Source of the DNA: JBCBAP01 sp038532435
GTDB lineage: Bacteria > Pseudomonadota > Alphaproteobacteria > Rhodobacterales > Rhodobacteraceae
Assembly: GCA_038532435.1 (NCBI GenBank)
Contig: JBCBAP010000003.1
Coordinates: 1-64,000 of the forward strand
Length of the DNA: 64,000 bases
Direction of reading: 5' to 3'
The position numbers were made by a program, and so were the translations under genes. The notes below the pieces were generated by a model. It saw only the letters and a list, made by a program, of their open reading frames with translations, ran no database searches and was not told the DNA's origin. Of this stretch, positions 34,175-41,759 are shown piece after piece. Positions within the stretch are counted from its first letter, which is position 1. Every line of letters starts with the position of its first letter.

Positions 34175-34613
34175 CAAGCACTCCCTTCGCGCCATCGCCC
34201 ACGATCTTCGTGACCGCCTCGCTCAGCGCCATGCGCAGATCGCGCATGGGTTGACCTGTTGTGAACGCACCCTCGAACCCGCCGGACTGGGCGTGGCGGA
34301 AGAGCACCTGGAGAACCGTGTCCCGGATCTTCGGCTCATTGTTGCGCACCTTGTCCGCGGCAACCGGATCAACCTCGACAAAGATGGAAAGCACCACGAG
34401 AGCGGTGACGCTTTCGGCGTCCATGACGGGCACTACGAACTGTTTGCCCAGGTCGACATAGTCGTACGTGACCTTCTCCTCATCCTCCGCCTTCGCCTCC
34501 TTCTCCATCATCATGGCATCTTCGGGCTGCGAGCTGAGGCGCATGTAGATACCCGTGCCAGCCCCGAGCACGGAGCCGAGCAGGATGAGGATGATGGGCA
34601 GGATCAGTTTCAT
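34146..34613 (-). CDS. Second FliL-family protein
   Basis: A 155-residue membrane protein with one N-terminal helix (ILPIILILLGSVLGAGTGIYM). A methionine- and acid-rich linker (about residues 30-47) leads to a FliL-like periplasmic domain, marked by YDYVDLGKQFVVPVM, VVLSIFVEVDP, PKIRDTVLQVLFRHA and VTKIVGDGAKGVLVTDVVRQDM. It differs clearly from the FliL at 3315-3836 and closes the flgB-flgH minus operon. A stator or rotor membrane-accessory role is likely. Having two FliL-type genes in one locus is uncommon outside Rhodobacterales as far as I know. Confidence 0.82.
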   Translation of the reverse strand: MKLILPIILILLGSVLGAGTGIYMRLSSQPEDAMMMEKEAKAEDEEKVTYDYVDLGKQFVVPVMDAESVTALVVLSIFVEVDPVAADKVRNNEPKIRDTVLQVLFRHAQSGGFEGAFTTGQPMRDLRMALSEAVTKIVGDGAKGVLVTDVVRQDM

Positions 34614-34622
34614 TGTGCGACC

Positions 34623-35360
34623 TCAGAACGGAAGAATGCGGTCGAGCAGCTGCTGCCCGTAGCGAGGCTGCTGCACATCGGTGATCTGGCCGCGACCGCC
34701 GTAGGAAATGCGCGCACCTGCGATCTTGTCATAAGTGATCTCGTTGCGGCGGGAGATGTCCTCGGGCCGCACGATGCCCGCGACCTGCAGGTCCCTGAGT
34801 TCGAAATTGACCCGCACCTCCTGGGTCCCCTGGATGACCATGTGCCCGTTGGGAAGAACATCCACGACCGTCGCTGCCACCCGCAATGTGATCTCCTCGT
34901 TGCGCCGGACGCTGCCGGATCCGGAGGAGGCGCTGTCGGAGGTCGTAGAGACACCTGGAGTCAGTCCGGCACCCTTCGGCAGGACCCGATCCGCGATGCT
35001 CCCGATCCCAAAAAGCGACGGGATGGAGAGGTTGTCGGACCCGGAACGGCTCCGGTCCGTGGAGTTCTGGATCGACGCTTCATCCTTGATGTCGATGACG
35101 ATTGTCATGATGTCGCCCAGCCCCCGGGCGCGTCGATCCCCGAAAAGAGATTCCGGTCCGGAACGCCAGAGCGATGCCTGGGTATATTGTGGCTGGGGGG
35201 TCTCCGGCTTGGGCACCGCCAAGGCTGCGCGCAAGGCGGTAACCGGGGGATGGGCGGGAACCGACGCCTCCCCAACCGCGGAGAGCGGAGGCACCTTGCC
35301 GATGGGCGAGGAGGCGCAGGCGGTGAGCAGCCCCGCCACAAGGACAAACGCAGATCTCAT
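34623..35360 (-). CDS. flgH: Flagellar L-ring lipoprotein FlgH
   Basis: FlgH makes the outer-membrane bushing of the rod. The 245-residue precursor is a lipoprotein with signal and lipobox VAGLLTACASS. The mature part has SLWRSGPESLFGDRRARGLGDIMTIVIDIKDEASIQNST and GSVRRNEEITLRVAATVVDVLPNGHMVIQGTQEVRVN, ending QQLLDRILPF, all conserved in FlgH. The longer open frame to 35756 is antisense noise; the ATG at 35360 overlaps the flgA stop. Confidence 0.96.
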   Translation of the reverse strand: MRSAFVLVAGLLTACASSPIGKVPPLSAVGEASVPAHPPVTALRAALAVPKPETPQPQYTQASLWRSGPESLFGDRRARGLGDIMTIVIDIKDEASIQNSTDRSRSGSDNLSIPSLFGIGSIADRVLPKGAGLTPGVSTTSDSASSGSGSVRRNEEITLRVAATVVDVLPNGHMVIQGTQEVRVNFELRDLQVAGIVRPEDISRRNEITYDKIAGARISYGGRGQITDVQQPRYGQQLLDRILPF

Positions 35361-35773
35361 GGTCCCATCCTCACCCAACCCGCCTCTGTCACAGTGCCGC
35401 TGACGGTAAGACGCGAGTCGAGATTGATGACGCGCACACGCTCCCCAGGTCGGGCACGGGCAAGCGCACGACCCTCCGACACGATCTCGAGCGGGCCCGC
35501 ACGAAACCGCATCTGCACGATCTGGTTGCGCTCGATTACCGCCGGTGCCGCAATGTCGCCGGAGGTGATCGCCCTCCCCGGATAAAGCGCGACCCGGGCC
35601 TCCCGCCCTACAGCATCCTCGATCCGGGCGACCGCGCCCGGCATCTCCTTCGAGATGAGCGTCAGATCGGCGGCGGTCAGGATCGTCTGGGGCCGGATCG
35701 CGCGGGTCGGCACAACCGCATCGGCAACCGCAGCGCCACCGAACAGCAACAGGCATGCGAGGATACGGATCAT
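35357..35773 (-). CDS. flgA: P-ring assembly chaperone FlgA
   Basis: FlgA is a periplasmic chaperone needed to build the FlgI ring. The 138-residue precursor is shorter than enteric FlgA and consists mostly of the SAF-like C-terminal region. It has a Sec signal (MIRILACLLLFGGAAVADA), then RAIRPQTILTAADLTLI and ALYPGRAITSGDI. RNQIVQMRFRAGPLEI and the closing VRVINLDSRLTVSGTV are typical. It overlaps flgG and flgH at its ends, so the three are coupled. Confidence 0.93.
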   Translation of the reverse strand: MIRILACLLLFGGAAVADAVVPTRAIRPQTILTAADLTLISKEMPGAVARIEDAVGREARVALYPGRAITSGDIAAPAVIERNQIVQMRFRAGPLEIVSEGRALARARPGERVRVINLDSRLTVSGTVTEAGWVRMGP

Positions 35774-36555
35774 CGGATCTGCGTCGTCGCGCTGAGCATC
35801 TGGTCCGCCGCGGTGATCACCTTGGCGTTCAGCTCATAGCCCCGCTGCGCCTCGATGAGATCCGTGATCTCCCGCACCGCGTCAACGGAACTGTCCTCCA
35901 GATAGCCCTGGCGGAGTGTGCCGCGCCCTTCGGTCCCCGGTTCCCCGGTCAGGGCGGGGCCGGACGCTTCCGTCTCGATGTAGAGGTTGCTGCCGATCGC
36001 CTCTAGCCCCTTTTGGTTGGTGAACGTCGCCAGGGTGATCTGGCCGAGAAGCTGGGGCTGCACCTGATCGATGAAGTAAGCGTAGACCTCGCCAGCCGCG
36101 TTGATGGAGATGTCGCGGGCGTCGTCCGGGATGGTGACATCGGGCACAAGCGGGTAGCCGTCGGATGTCACAACCTGCCCCTCGGCGGACCGTTTCAGAG
36201 CTCCGTCGCGGGTGAAGGCGGAGGTGCCGGACGGCAGGGTAATCTCGAGATAGCCCTGCCCCTCCAGCGCCAGATCGAGGCTGCCGCCGGTCTGGGAGAT
36301 CGACCCCTGGGCCACATCCATCGATACCGCCGCCGCCCGCACGCCAAGGCCCAGTTGGACCCCCGTGGGCAGGATCGCCCCGTCTGCGGAGTTGATCGTG
36401 CCCGCCCGGCTGACCTGCTGATAATGCAGGTCCGCAAACTCCGCACGCCGGGCGTTGTAGGCGGTCGTGCTCATGTTGGCGATGTTGTTTGAGATCACCT
36501 CGACCCGCATCTGCTGGGCTTCCATGCCAGTGGCGGCGATTGACAGGGCACGCAT
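35770..36555 (-). CDS. flgG: Distal rod protein FlgG
   Basis: FlgG builds the long distal rod. The 261 residues start MRALSIAATGMEAQQMRVEVISNNIANMSTTAY, matching the FlgG N-terminus, with the rod motif SNNIANMSTT. The C-terminus has QGYLEDSSVDAVREITDLIEAQRGYELNAKVITAADQML, diagnostic for FlgG over FlgF. It follows flgF after 15 bases and overlaps flgA by ATGA. No cleavable signal is expected, because axial proteins leave through the flagellar export gate. Confidence 0.97.
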   Translation of the reverse strand: MRALSIAATGMEAQQMRVEVISNNIANMSTTAYNARRAEFADLHYQQVSRAGTINSADGAILPTGVQLGLGVRAAAVSMDVAQGSISQTGGSLDLALEGQGYLEITLPSGTSAFTRDGALKRSAEGQVVTSDGYPLVPDVTIPDDARDISINAAGEVYAYFIDQVQPQLLGQITLATFTNQKGLEAIGSNLYIETEASGPALTGEPGTEGRGTLRQGYLEDSSVDAVREITDLIEAQRGYELNAKVITAADQMLSATTQIR

Positions 36556-36570
36556 GGGCGGTCCTCCGGG

Positions 36571-37293
36571 TTATCGGGGCTGTATGAGGGTGCGGGTGGC
36601 CTCCCGCAGGCGGGAGTCCTCCGCGTCGAGAAAGGCTTGGCCGTATTCATAGGCGCGTTGCACCGCGATCATCCGCGCGATCTCGGCAACGGGGGAGACG
36701 TTGGAAGCCTCCAGATGGCCCTGCACGATCTGGCCGTCAGGCGCGGGAAGAAGGGCCGCATCGGTCGCAAAACGCACCCCGTCTTCGCGGGTCAGGACGG
36801 CGCCGTCTTCCGGAACAACTACGCCGATCTGCGCGGAGAGGACGCCATCGACCGAGACGGTTCCATCCGCCGCAACCGCGATATCGGTTGCGGACGGGGG
36901 AAGCTGGATCGGGGCCCCACCGGCATCGAGCAAGCGTTCGCCTTGCGGTGTCACGACCTGTCCTGCCGCGTCCATCAGGAATGCACCCGCGCGGGTCAGC
37001 CGCGGGCCAAGGGGGGTTTCGACCTGGAAGAACCCCTCTCCCTCTATTGCGAGATCTAGGGGGGCGCTGGTTCGATCGAGCGCGCCCTGACGGGCGTCCG
37101 TGAAGCGGGTACGGGCAGCGGTCATCGCGACGCTATCCCCTTCGGCGGGAACGGCGGTCACCATCTCCGAAAACACAAGGTTTTCTGTGCGATAGCCCGT
37201 CGTTGAGATGTTCGCGAGATTGTTCGCGATCACCTGCATCTCCCGCATCAGGCCGCCCTGTCGCGTCAGTGCGACATATCCCGGAAGTTCCAT
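36571..37293 (-). CDS. flgF: Proximal rod protein FlgF
   Basis: FlgF is a rod subunit between the proximal rod and FlgG. At 240 residues it matches other alphaproteobacterial FlgF proteins. The N-terminal rod motif is MQVIANNLANISTTGYRTENLVF, and the C-terminal helix reads GHLEASNVSPVAEIARMIAVQRAYEYGQAFLDAED. GEGFFQVETPLGPRLTRAG marks the middle beta domain shared with FlgG. It starts 9 bases after fliQ. Confidence 0.95.
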   Translation of the reverse strand: MELPGYVALTRQGGLMREMQVIANNLANISTTGYRTENLVFSEMVTAVPAEGDSVAMTAARTRFTDARQGALDRTSAPLDLAIEGEGFFQVETPLGPRLTRAGAFLMDAAGQVVTPQGERLLDAGGAPIQLPPSATDIAVAADGTVSVDGVLSAQIGVVVPEDGAVLTREDGVRFATDAALLPAPDGQIVQGHLEASNVSPVAEIARMIAVQRAYEYGQAFLDAEDSRLREATRTLIQPR

Positions 37294-37302
37294 GTCCGCC
37301 CC

Positions 37303-37569
37303 TCAGCCCGCAGCGATCAGGCGCAAGACCTGATCCTGATAGAAGGCGACAAGGAGCGCCCCAGAGTAGCTCATCGTCGACCAGAAGACGGCGAGCATCG
37401 CGGCAAGCTTCGGCACGAACGTCAGCGTCATTTCCTGAACGGAGGTGAGCGCCTGCAGGAGGCCGATGGCGAGCCCGACCACGAGGGCCGCGGCGAGGAT
37501 CGGGGTGGAGACCAGCAATGCCGTCCACAACCCCTCCCGCAACACGTCAAAGACAAGACCCTCCGTCAT
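37303..37569 (-). CDS. fliQ: Flagellar export gate protein FliQ
   Basis: An 88-residue protein with two membrane helices, the usual FliQ size. Helix 1 covers LLVSTPILAAALVVGLAIGLLQA and helix 2 LAAMLAVFWSTMSYSGALLVAFY; the loop between reads TSVQEMTLTFVPK, the family signature. Its ATG uses the last base of the fliE stop (37569). A GTG one codon upstream is a possible alternative start. The location between fliE and flgF is typical for this lineage. Confidence 0.95.
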   Translation of the reverse strand: MTEGLVFDVLREGLWTALLVSTPILAAALVVGLAIGLLQALTSVQEMTLTFVPKLAAMLAVFWSTMSYSGALLVAFYQDQVLRLIAAG

Positions 37570-37844
37570 CACACCGGCATCCGCAGGATTTCCTGATACG
37601 CCTCGACGACCCGGTCACGCACGGTCACCGCGGTTTCTACCGCCAGTTCTGTGGCGGCCAGTGCCTCGACGACGGATTGCGGATCCGCGGTGCCGGTGAG
37701 CCCTGCCTTCGCGGTTTCCTCGCCCGCGCGCATGGTCTCGTAAAAGCTGTCGGCGAACTGTCCGACGCCGCCCGCCTCCCCGGGCTGTGTCGCGCCCTGG
37801 GCCTGTTTGTAGAGCCGTGAGGCGAGAGTGGATTCGACTTGCAT
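37569..37844 (-). CDS. fliE: MS-ring/rod junction protein FliE
   Basis: FliE joins the MS-ring and export gate to the rod. The 91 residues include SFYETMRAGEETAKAGLTG, the FliE-like AATELAVETAVTVRDRVVEAYQEILRMPV at the C-terminus, and a helical middle. The final VRDRVVEAYQEILRMPV is the most conserved family element. It lies 13 bases after flgC and is directly followed by fliQ. Confidence 0.95.
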   Translation of the reverse strand: MQVESTLASRLYKQAQGATQPGEAGGVGQFADSFYETMRAGEETAKAGLTGTADPQSVVEALAATELAVETAVTVRDRVVEAYQEILRMPV

Positions 37845-37857
37845 GAAGGTCCCCTTT

Positions 37858-38241
37858 CTAGCGACGCAACAGATCGAGCAGTGACGAGGCCATGGTGCGG
37901 GCCTGATCGAACATCTTCAGGTTGGCCTCGTAGCTGCGCTGCGCTTCCCGCGCGTCAGCGATCTCGACCATCAGGTTCACGTTGGACCCGTCGTAGTAGC
38001 CATCCTCCCCAGCGAGGGGATGTGTCGGGTCGAACACCCGCTCGAATGCCGCCTGGCTGAGGCTGACGGACCCGGTGCGCACAGCACCGTCGCCGCGGTG
38101 GATCGCCTCGAAACTCACGCCCTTGCCGCGAAAGCCGGGCGTGTCCGCGTTCGCGATGTTTTCCGAGGTGAGGCGCAGCCGGGCGGACTGCGCACTGAGC
38201 CCGCTCGCGGACGCGGCCATGGATTTCAGAAAGTCCTGCAT
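37858..38241 (-). CDS. flgC: Proximal rod protein FlgC
   Basis: A 127-residue rod subunit. The N-terminal axial motif is LRLTSENIANADTPGFRGKGVSFE. The FlgC-specific region GYYDGSNVNLMVEIADAREAQRSYEANLKMFDQARTMASSLLDLLRR closes the protein and separates it from FlgB. It is 18 bases after flgB and 13 before fliE in an operon that encodes most of the rod. Confidence 0.96.
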   Translation of the reverse strand: MQDFLKSMAASASGLSAQSARLRLTSENIANADTPGFRGKGVSFEAIHRGDGAVRTGSVSLSQAAFERVFDPTHPLAGEDGYYDGSNVNLMVEIADAREAQRSYEANLKMFDQARTMASSLLDLLRR

Positions 38242-38259
38242 CTCATGCTCCTATCGGTT

Positions 38260-38658
38260 TCAGCGCGGGCGGCTTAGGCCGAGGCGAAAGATCTCCATCG
38301 ACTTGCGATAGACGGCCATGGCGAGATCGTGCTGGCGCCGCGTCTCCGCCGCGCGAACCATCTGATCCTCCAGGGTCACGGAATTTCCGTTGGGCGACTC
38401 CGTGCCATCGACGTCGATGGCACGGGCCTGCATACGGATCGGCCCGTCGGGAGATGCTTCGTGCCCCTCCCGGGTCTGACGCGCCCTCAGTGGTGACGCG
38501 GACGTATTCCGCATGATGTCGTCGAAGGCCGGCAGGTCGCGGGCGGTGTAGCCCGGCGTATCCACATGCGCCACGTTCCGCGCGATCACCGACTGGCGCG
38601 CGGAAGCGTGGCTGGCGAGCGCTGAGCTCAGCCGGAAAATCTCTAGATCTGGGGTCAT
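38260..38658 (-). CDS. flgB: Proximal rod protein FlgB
   Basis: FlgB is the first rod subunit on the MS-ring. The 132 residues carry ARQSVIARNVAHVDTPGYTARDLPAFDD at the N-terminus and NGNSVTLEDQMVRAAETRRQHDLAMAVYRKSMEIFRLGLSR at the C-terminus, both characteristic. It heads the nine-gene minus operon that ends with the second fliL. It is divergent from fliI, with an 88-base shared promoter region. Confidence 0.95.
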   Translation of the reverse strand: MTPDLEIFRLSSALASHASARQSVIARNVAHVDTPGYTARDLPAFDDIMRNTSASPLRARQTREGHEASPDGPIRMQARAIDVDGTESPNGNSVTLEDQMVRAAETRRQHDLAMAVYRKSMEIFRLGLSRPR

Positions 38659-38691
38659 TTCGGGGTTCTCCCAAGCGGCCTCAATCGAGCA

Positions 38692-38709
38692 TTAACCGCC
38701 GTCGGTTGA
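38692..38709. promoter_or_regulatory. Inverted repeat in the flgB/fliI divergent promoter
   Basis: TTAACCG and CGGTTGA, separated by 4 bases, form a 7-bp inverted repeat with one mismatch, 34 bases from the flgB ATG and 37 from the fliI ATG. The TTAAC element resembles a CtrA half-site, but the spacing differs from the N7 boxes elsewhere in the locus. Activity is unproven. Confidence 0.35.
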
Positions 38710-38746
38710 TAAATCGTAAGCGCCACCGCAGAGGACATCGCCGCCC

Positions 38747-40069
38747 ATGCACTCCGATTTCAGCTCACTCACCCACCAGATCGCCGCGATCCCCCGGTGG
38801 CAGCGCGGCGGACAACTTGCCGAGATTACAAGCACTTCCATCCTAGCAACCGGTCTCAACGAGACCGCACGTCTGGGCGATCAGGTCATCATCACCGATG
38901 CCGCCGGGACACCGCGACGGGGTGAGATCGTGGCGCTAGATACCCGGGGGGCGATCCTGATGACCTACGGCGAATCGCGCGGGCTCGCAGTCGGTGATGC
39001 GGTGATGCTGGGGGGAGAGGACACGCTTTGTCCCGGTCCAGGGTGGCTTGGTCAGGTGCTTGATGCGTTCGGCGTCCCCCTCGACGGGGGAACGGTGGCC
39101 CCGGGGGAGCGAGACATGGCACTGCGTGCCCGCACGCCGAATCCACTGCTTCGCGCGGGTCTCGGGGAGCGGGTCCGCACCGGATACGCGCTCTTCAACA
39201 CGTTGCTGCCCATCGCCCGAGGGCAGCGCCTGGGGGTGTTTGCCGGTTCCGGTGTGGGCAAGACCCGCCTGCTCGCAGGTCTCGCCTCCGGCATCGCCGC
39301 CGATGTGATCGTCTTCGCGCTGATCGGGGAGCGCGGGCGTGAATTGCGCAGTTTTCTGACCGAAGCACTGACAGAAGCGACACGGGCCCGCAGCGTAGTC
39401 ATCGTCGCCACATCCGACCGGTCCCCGCTCGAAAAGCGGCGCGCGATGTGGACCGCCATGGCGGTGGCCGAGCGGTTTCGCGACGAGGGGCTGCATGTGC
39501 TGCTCTTGTCCGACTCCCTCACACGTTTCGCGGAGGCCCACCGGGAGGTGGCGCTGAGCGGCGGTGAGGCACCCTCGCTCCGGGCCTTTCCCCCCTCGAC
39601 TGCCCACGCCCTGAGCACGTTGACGGAGCGGGCCGGGCCAGGCGAGGGCTCCGGCGCGATCACCGCCCTTTTCACGGTGCTGGTCGCGGGGTCCGATATG
39701 GAGGAACCGGTCGCCGACATGACACGCGGACTTCTCGACGGGCACATCGTGCTGACACGGGAGATCGCGGAGCGGGGCCGTTTTCCGGCCGTCGACATCG
39801 GCCGGTCGGTCTCCCGCGCACTGCCGGATGCGGCGAGCAAGGAGGAAAACAGACTGATCGCCCGCGCGCGGGCGTTGGTGGCCACTTATGAACGGGTCGA
39901 ACCGATGCTGAGCGCCGGGCTCTATGTCGAGGGACAGGATGCCGATGCGGACGAGGCCGTGCGCCTGCACGGGTCTTTTGACACCTTCGTAACGCTCCGG
40001 GACGATCGCGAGGCCGAAGCTCACTTTGACGATCTGAGAAGGCTCTTTGAGGCCGACTCAAACCCGTGA
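38747..40069 (+). CDS. fliI: Flagellum-specific ATPase FliI
   Basis: FliI is the hexameric ATPase that helps load export substrates. The 440 residues have a Walker A of GVFAGSGVGKTRL, a Walker B region in VIVFALIGERGREL and HVLLLSDSLTRFAEAHREVAL, and the catalytic arginine context ELTR-like GHIVLTREIAERGRFPAVDIGRSVSR. An N-terminal beta domain of about 85 residues precedes the ATPase core. It is transcribed alone on plus and is convergent with the DUF1217 gene, overlapping it by 12 bases. FliH lies in block 1. Confidence 0.97.
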   Translation: MHSDFSSLTHQIAAIPRWQRGGQLAEITSTSILATGLNETARLGDQVIITDAAGTPRRGEIVALDTRGAILMTYGESRGLAVGDAVMLGGEDTLCPGPGWLGQVLDAFGVPLDGGTVAPGERDMALRARTPNPLLRAGLGERVRTGYALFNTLLPIARGQRLGVFAGSGVGKTRLLAGLASGIAADVIVFALIGERGRELRSFLTEALTEATRARSVVIVATSDRSPLEKRRAMWTAMAVAERFRDEGLHVLLLSDSLTRFAEAHREVALSGGEAPSLRAFPPSTAHALSTLTERAGPGEGSGAITALFTVLVAGSDMEEPVADMTRGLLDGHIVLTREIAERGRFPAVDIGRSVSRALPDAASKEENRLIARARALVATYERVEPMLSAGLYVEGQDADADEAVRLHGSFDTFVTLRDDREAEAHFDDLRRLFEADSNP

Positions 40070-40891
40070 CAGCAGGATGTTCGTGATCGCGGTGCCCCCG
40101 ACACCGCTGGCCGACTGCAACAGTGTCAGCGCGGGCGACACTCCAGAGACCGGGCCCGAGCTGATCGATCCGAGCGCGAGATACCGGGACACAAGCCGGT
40201 CAAGCACCTCCGGATCTTCGAAGACCGCGGGATCCGAACTCCCCGCAAATCCGACCATCCGATCCCGATAGACCTCGACCTGTCGGTCCAGGTCGAGCGT
40301 CGCGAATGCGGTCGGCAGGGCGAAGGCGGTGTCAAAGACCTCCCGCAGCGGAGGCGAGCCAAGGACACGCAGCCAGAAAGTGTCCCCTGCCCCGGTTTCC
40401 TCGAGCAGCGGACCGACCTCCCGCTTGAAGCCGAGGGCGACGCGCAGCGTCGAGTCTGTATTTCCGACCGCCACCTCGAACTGTCTGATGCGATAGGCAT
40501 CCGTGATTTCTTCCGCAAAACCCTCCTGCCCCGTTCGGGAGCCCAGCACGTCGCCGAACCCGAAAGCCTGGGCGAAGTTGCGGTAGCGAGGGTCGACCAG
40601 ACGGTTTGCCAGCGACTGGGGATCCTCGGACCCGCCCTCGAGGATCTTGCGCAGGAAGAACCCCTTGCCGATCTCATCGTCGAGACCGAAGGCACCAAGG
40701 GCAACACCGAGCAATCGTCGATCGCCCACAAGTGCCTCCGCACTATCGATCTCGGCTATCCGCTCCGTGAAATAAGCGATGTCGCGGGCGAGCTGCGGGC
40801 TGCGGTCGAAGGCGGCCTGTTGACTCTCCCGGGTCCGTTCGAGAAAGCGCAGCCCGGCTACACCGGAAAGCGGGGAGACAGGCTGGAACAT
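40058..40891 (-). CDS. DUF1217-family flagellar-locus protein
   Basis: A 277-residue protein of the DUF1217 type found in alphaproteobacterial flagellar loci, with no established biochemical function known to me. It opens PLSGVAGLRFLERTRESQQAAFDRSPQ and contains the repeated helical pattern FLRKILEGGSEDPQSLANRLVDPRY and RNFAQAFGFGD. It has a second half with YRDRMVGFAGSSDPAVFEDPEVL. No signal peptide or membrane helix is visible. It is the last gene after flaF and flbT, starting directly after the flbT stop, suggesting a role with flagellin production or export. Confidence 0.82.
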   Translation of the reverse strand: MFQPVSPLSGVAGLRFLERTRESQQAAFDRSPQLARDIAYFTERIAEIDSAEALVGDRRLLGVALGAFGLDDEIGKGFFLRKILEGGSEDPQSLANRLVDPRYRNFAQAFGFGDVLGSRTGQEGFAEEITDAYRIRQFEVAVGNTDSTLRVALGFKREVGPLLEETGAGDTFWLRVLGSPPLREVFDTAFALPTAFATLDLDRQVEVYRDRMVGFAGSSDPAVFEDPEVLDRLVSRYLALGSISSGPVSGVSPALTLLQSASGVGGTAITNILLSRV

Positions 40892-41296
40892 TCACCCCCC
40901 TCCAGAGGCGAGCAACCGGTCCTCCCGCGGCAACAGCGCGCGCAGTGACTTCAGCGCGGGGTAGTACCGCTCCGCAATCAAGTGCTCCGTGGCGGTGGCA
41001 AGCTGCGTGCGGCTGTCGGCATCGGTGAAGACCTGGCTTAACTGTTCCACCCCGCGCAACAGCTGCGTGCGCGCCTCGGACCGGTCGGTCTCGCCCGCAA
41101 GGATGAGCTGGGCAATGTAGCACACCCGCTTCACCGGCGTTGTTGCATCATCGGGATGGATCGCATCCTTGAGGCGCAGCACGTTTGCGTCGGGCGTGAG
41201 GATGTTGAAGCGGCTGCGGCGGTCACCGTTTTCGATGACCACACCATTGATCATAAGCCGTTCGGCGGGGCGGAGTTTGATGACGAGGCCGGACAT
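40892..41296 (-). CDS. flbT: Flagellin regulator FlbT
   Basis: In Caulobacter FlbT binds the flagellin mRNA leader and lowers its stability; it works with FlaF. The 134 residues have the family opening LVIKLRPAERLMINGVVIENGDRRSRFNILTPDANVLRLKDAI and the middle PVKRVCYIAQLILAGE. The ATG shares its A with the flaF stop. The neighbouring flagellin transcript has a compact, heavily structured leader (43029-43171), a natural target. Sequence identity to family members is strong enough for a firm call. Confidence 0.94.
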   Translation of the reverse strand: MSGLVIKLRPAERLMINGVVIENGDRRSRFNILTPDANVLRLKDAIHPDDATTPVKRVCYIAQLILAGETDRSEARTQLLRGVEQLSQVFTDADSRTQLATATEHLIAERYYPALKSLRALLPREDRLLASGGG

Positions 41297-41673
41297 CAGG
41301 GTTCATCCTTGTGGCCGCGCAGACCGCGCATGATGGCTGTATTGATGTCGACGAGAACGCTCACATCCCCGCCGCCGCCAAGCACCTTGCGGCTGTGTGT
41401 CTGGGTGAATTCGTTGAGGTAGAAAAGTTGGGCCCGCAGCTCCGGTGGCAACGCATTGTCGTCCCGTGCCACGTCCGCTGCCAGTGCGATCCAGAGACGC
41501 TGGTTCTCGTGGAGCGCAACGGCGAGCTCCGACACCGGCTGATCCGACTGCCCCTCCGCCTGCTTGAGGCGCCGGGTGGCGCGGGCGAACGCCTGATACT
41601 CGATTCCACGCTGGGTGTGTATCGCAGTCTGCGGGTTCGCATAGGTCGCCTGGGCAAATGCCGACGCGCTCAT
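41296..41673 (-). CDS. flaF: Flagellin biosynthesis protein FlaF
   Basis: FlaF is a small cytoplasmic helper that binds flagellin and cooperates with FlbT. The 125 residues include YANPQTAIHTQRGIEYQAFARATRRL and VALHENQRLWIALAADVARDDNALPPELRAQLFYLNEFTQTHS, the family core. It is coupled to flbT (TGATG overlap) and lies 86 bases after the flagellin stop, separated by a terminator hairpin. This order (flagellin, flaF, flbT) is typical of Rhodobacterales. Confidence 0.94.
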   Translation of the reverse strand: MSASAFAQATYANPQTAIHTQRGIEYQAFARATRRLKQAEGQSDQPVSELAVALHENQRLWIALAADVARDDNALPPELRAQLFYLNEFTQTHSRKVLGGGGDVSVLVDINTAIMRGLRGHKDEP

Positions 41674-41726
41674 GGTGCACTCCGTCTCGGGGCCGGGTCA
41701 GACCGGCCAGCCTGTGGGTCCGGTGA

Positions 41727-41752
41727 GGGAGGGGCGCGGCAGCGCCCCTCCC
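41727..41752 (-). terminator. Hairpin immediately after the flagellin gene
   Basis: A perfect 11-bp stem (GGGAGGGGCGC with GCGCCCCTCCC) and a 4-base loop begin 8 bases beyond the flagellin stop on the minus strand. No U-run follows. It probably ends or protects the abundant flagellin transcript and reduces read-through into flaF. Confidence 0.8.
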
Positions 41753-41759
41753 GCGGGTC

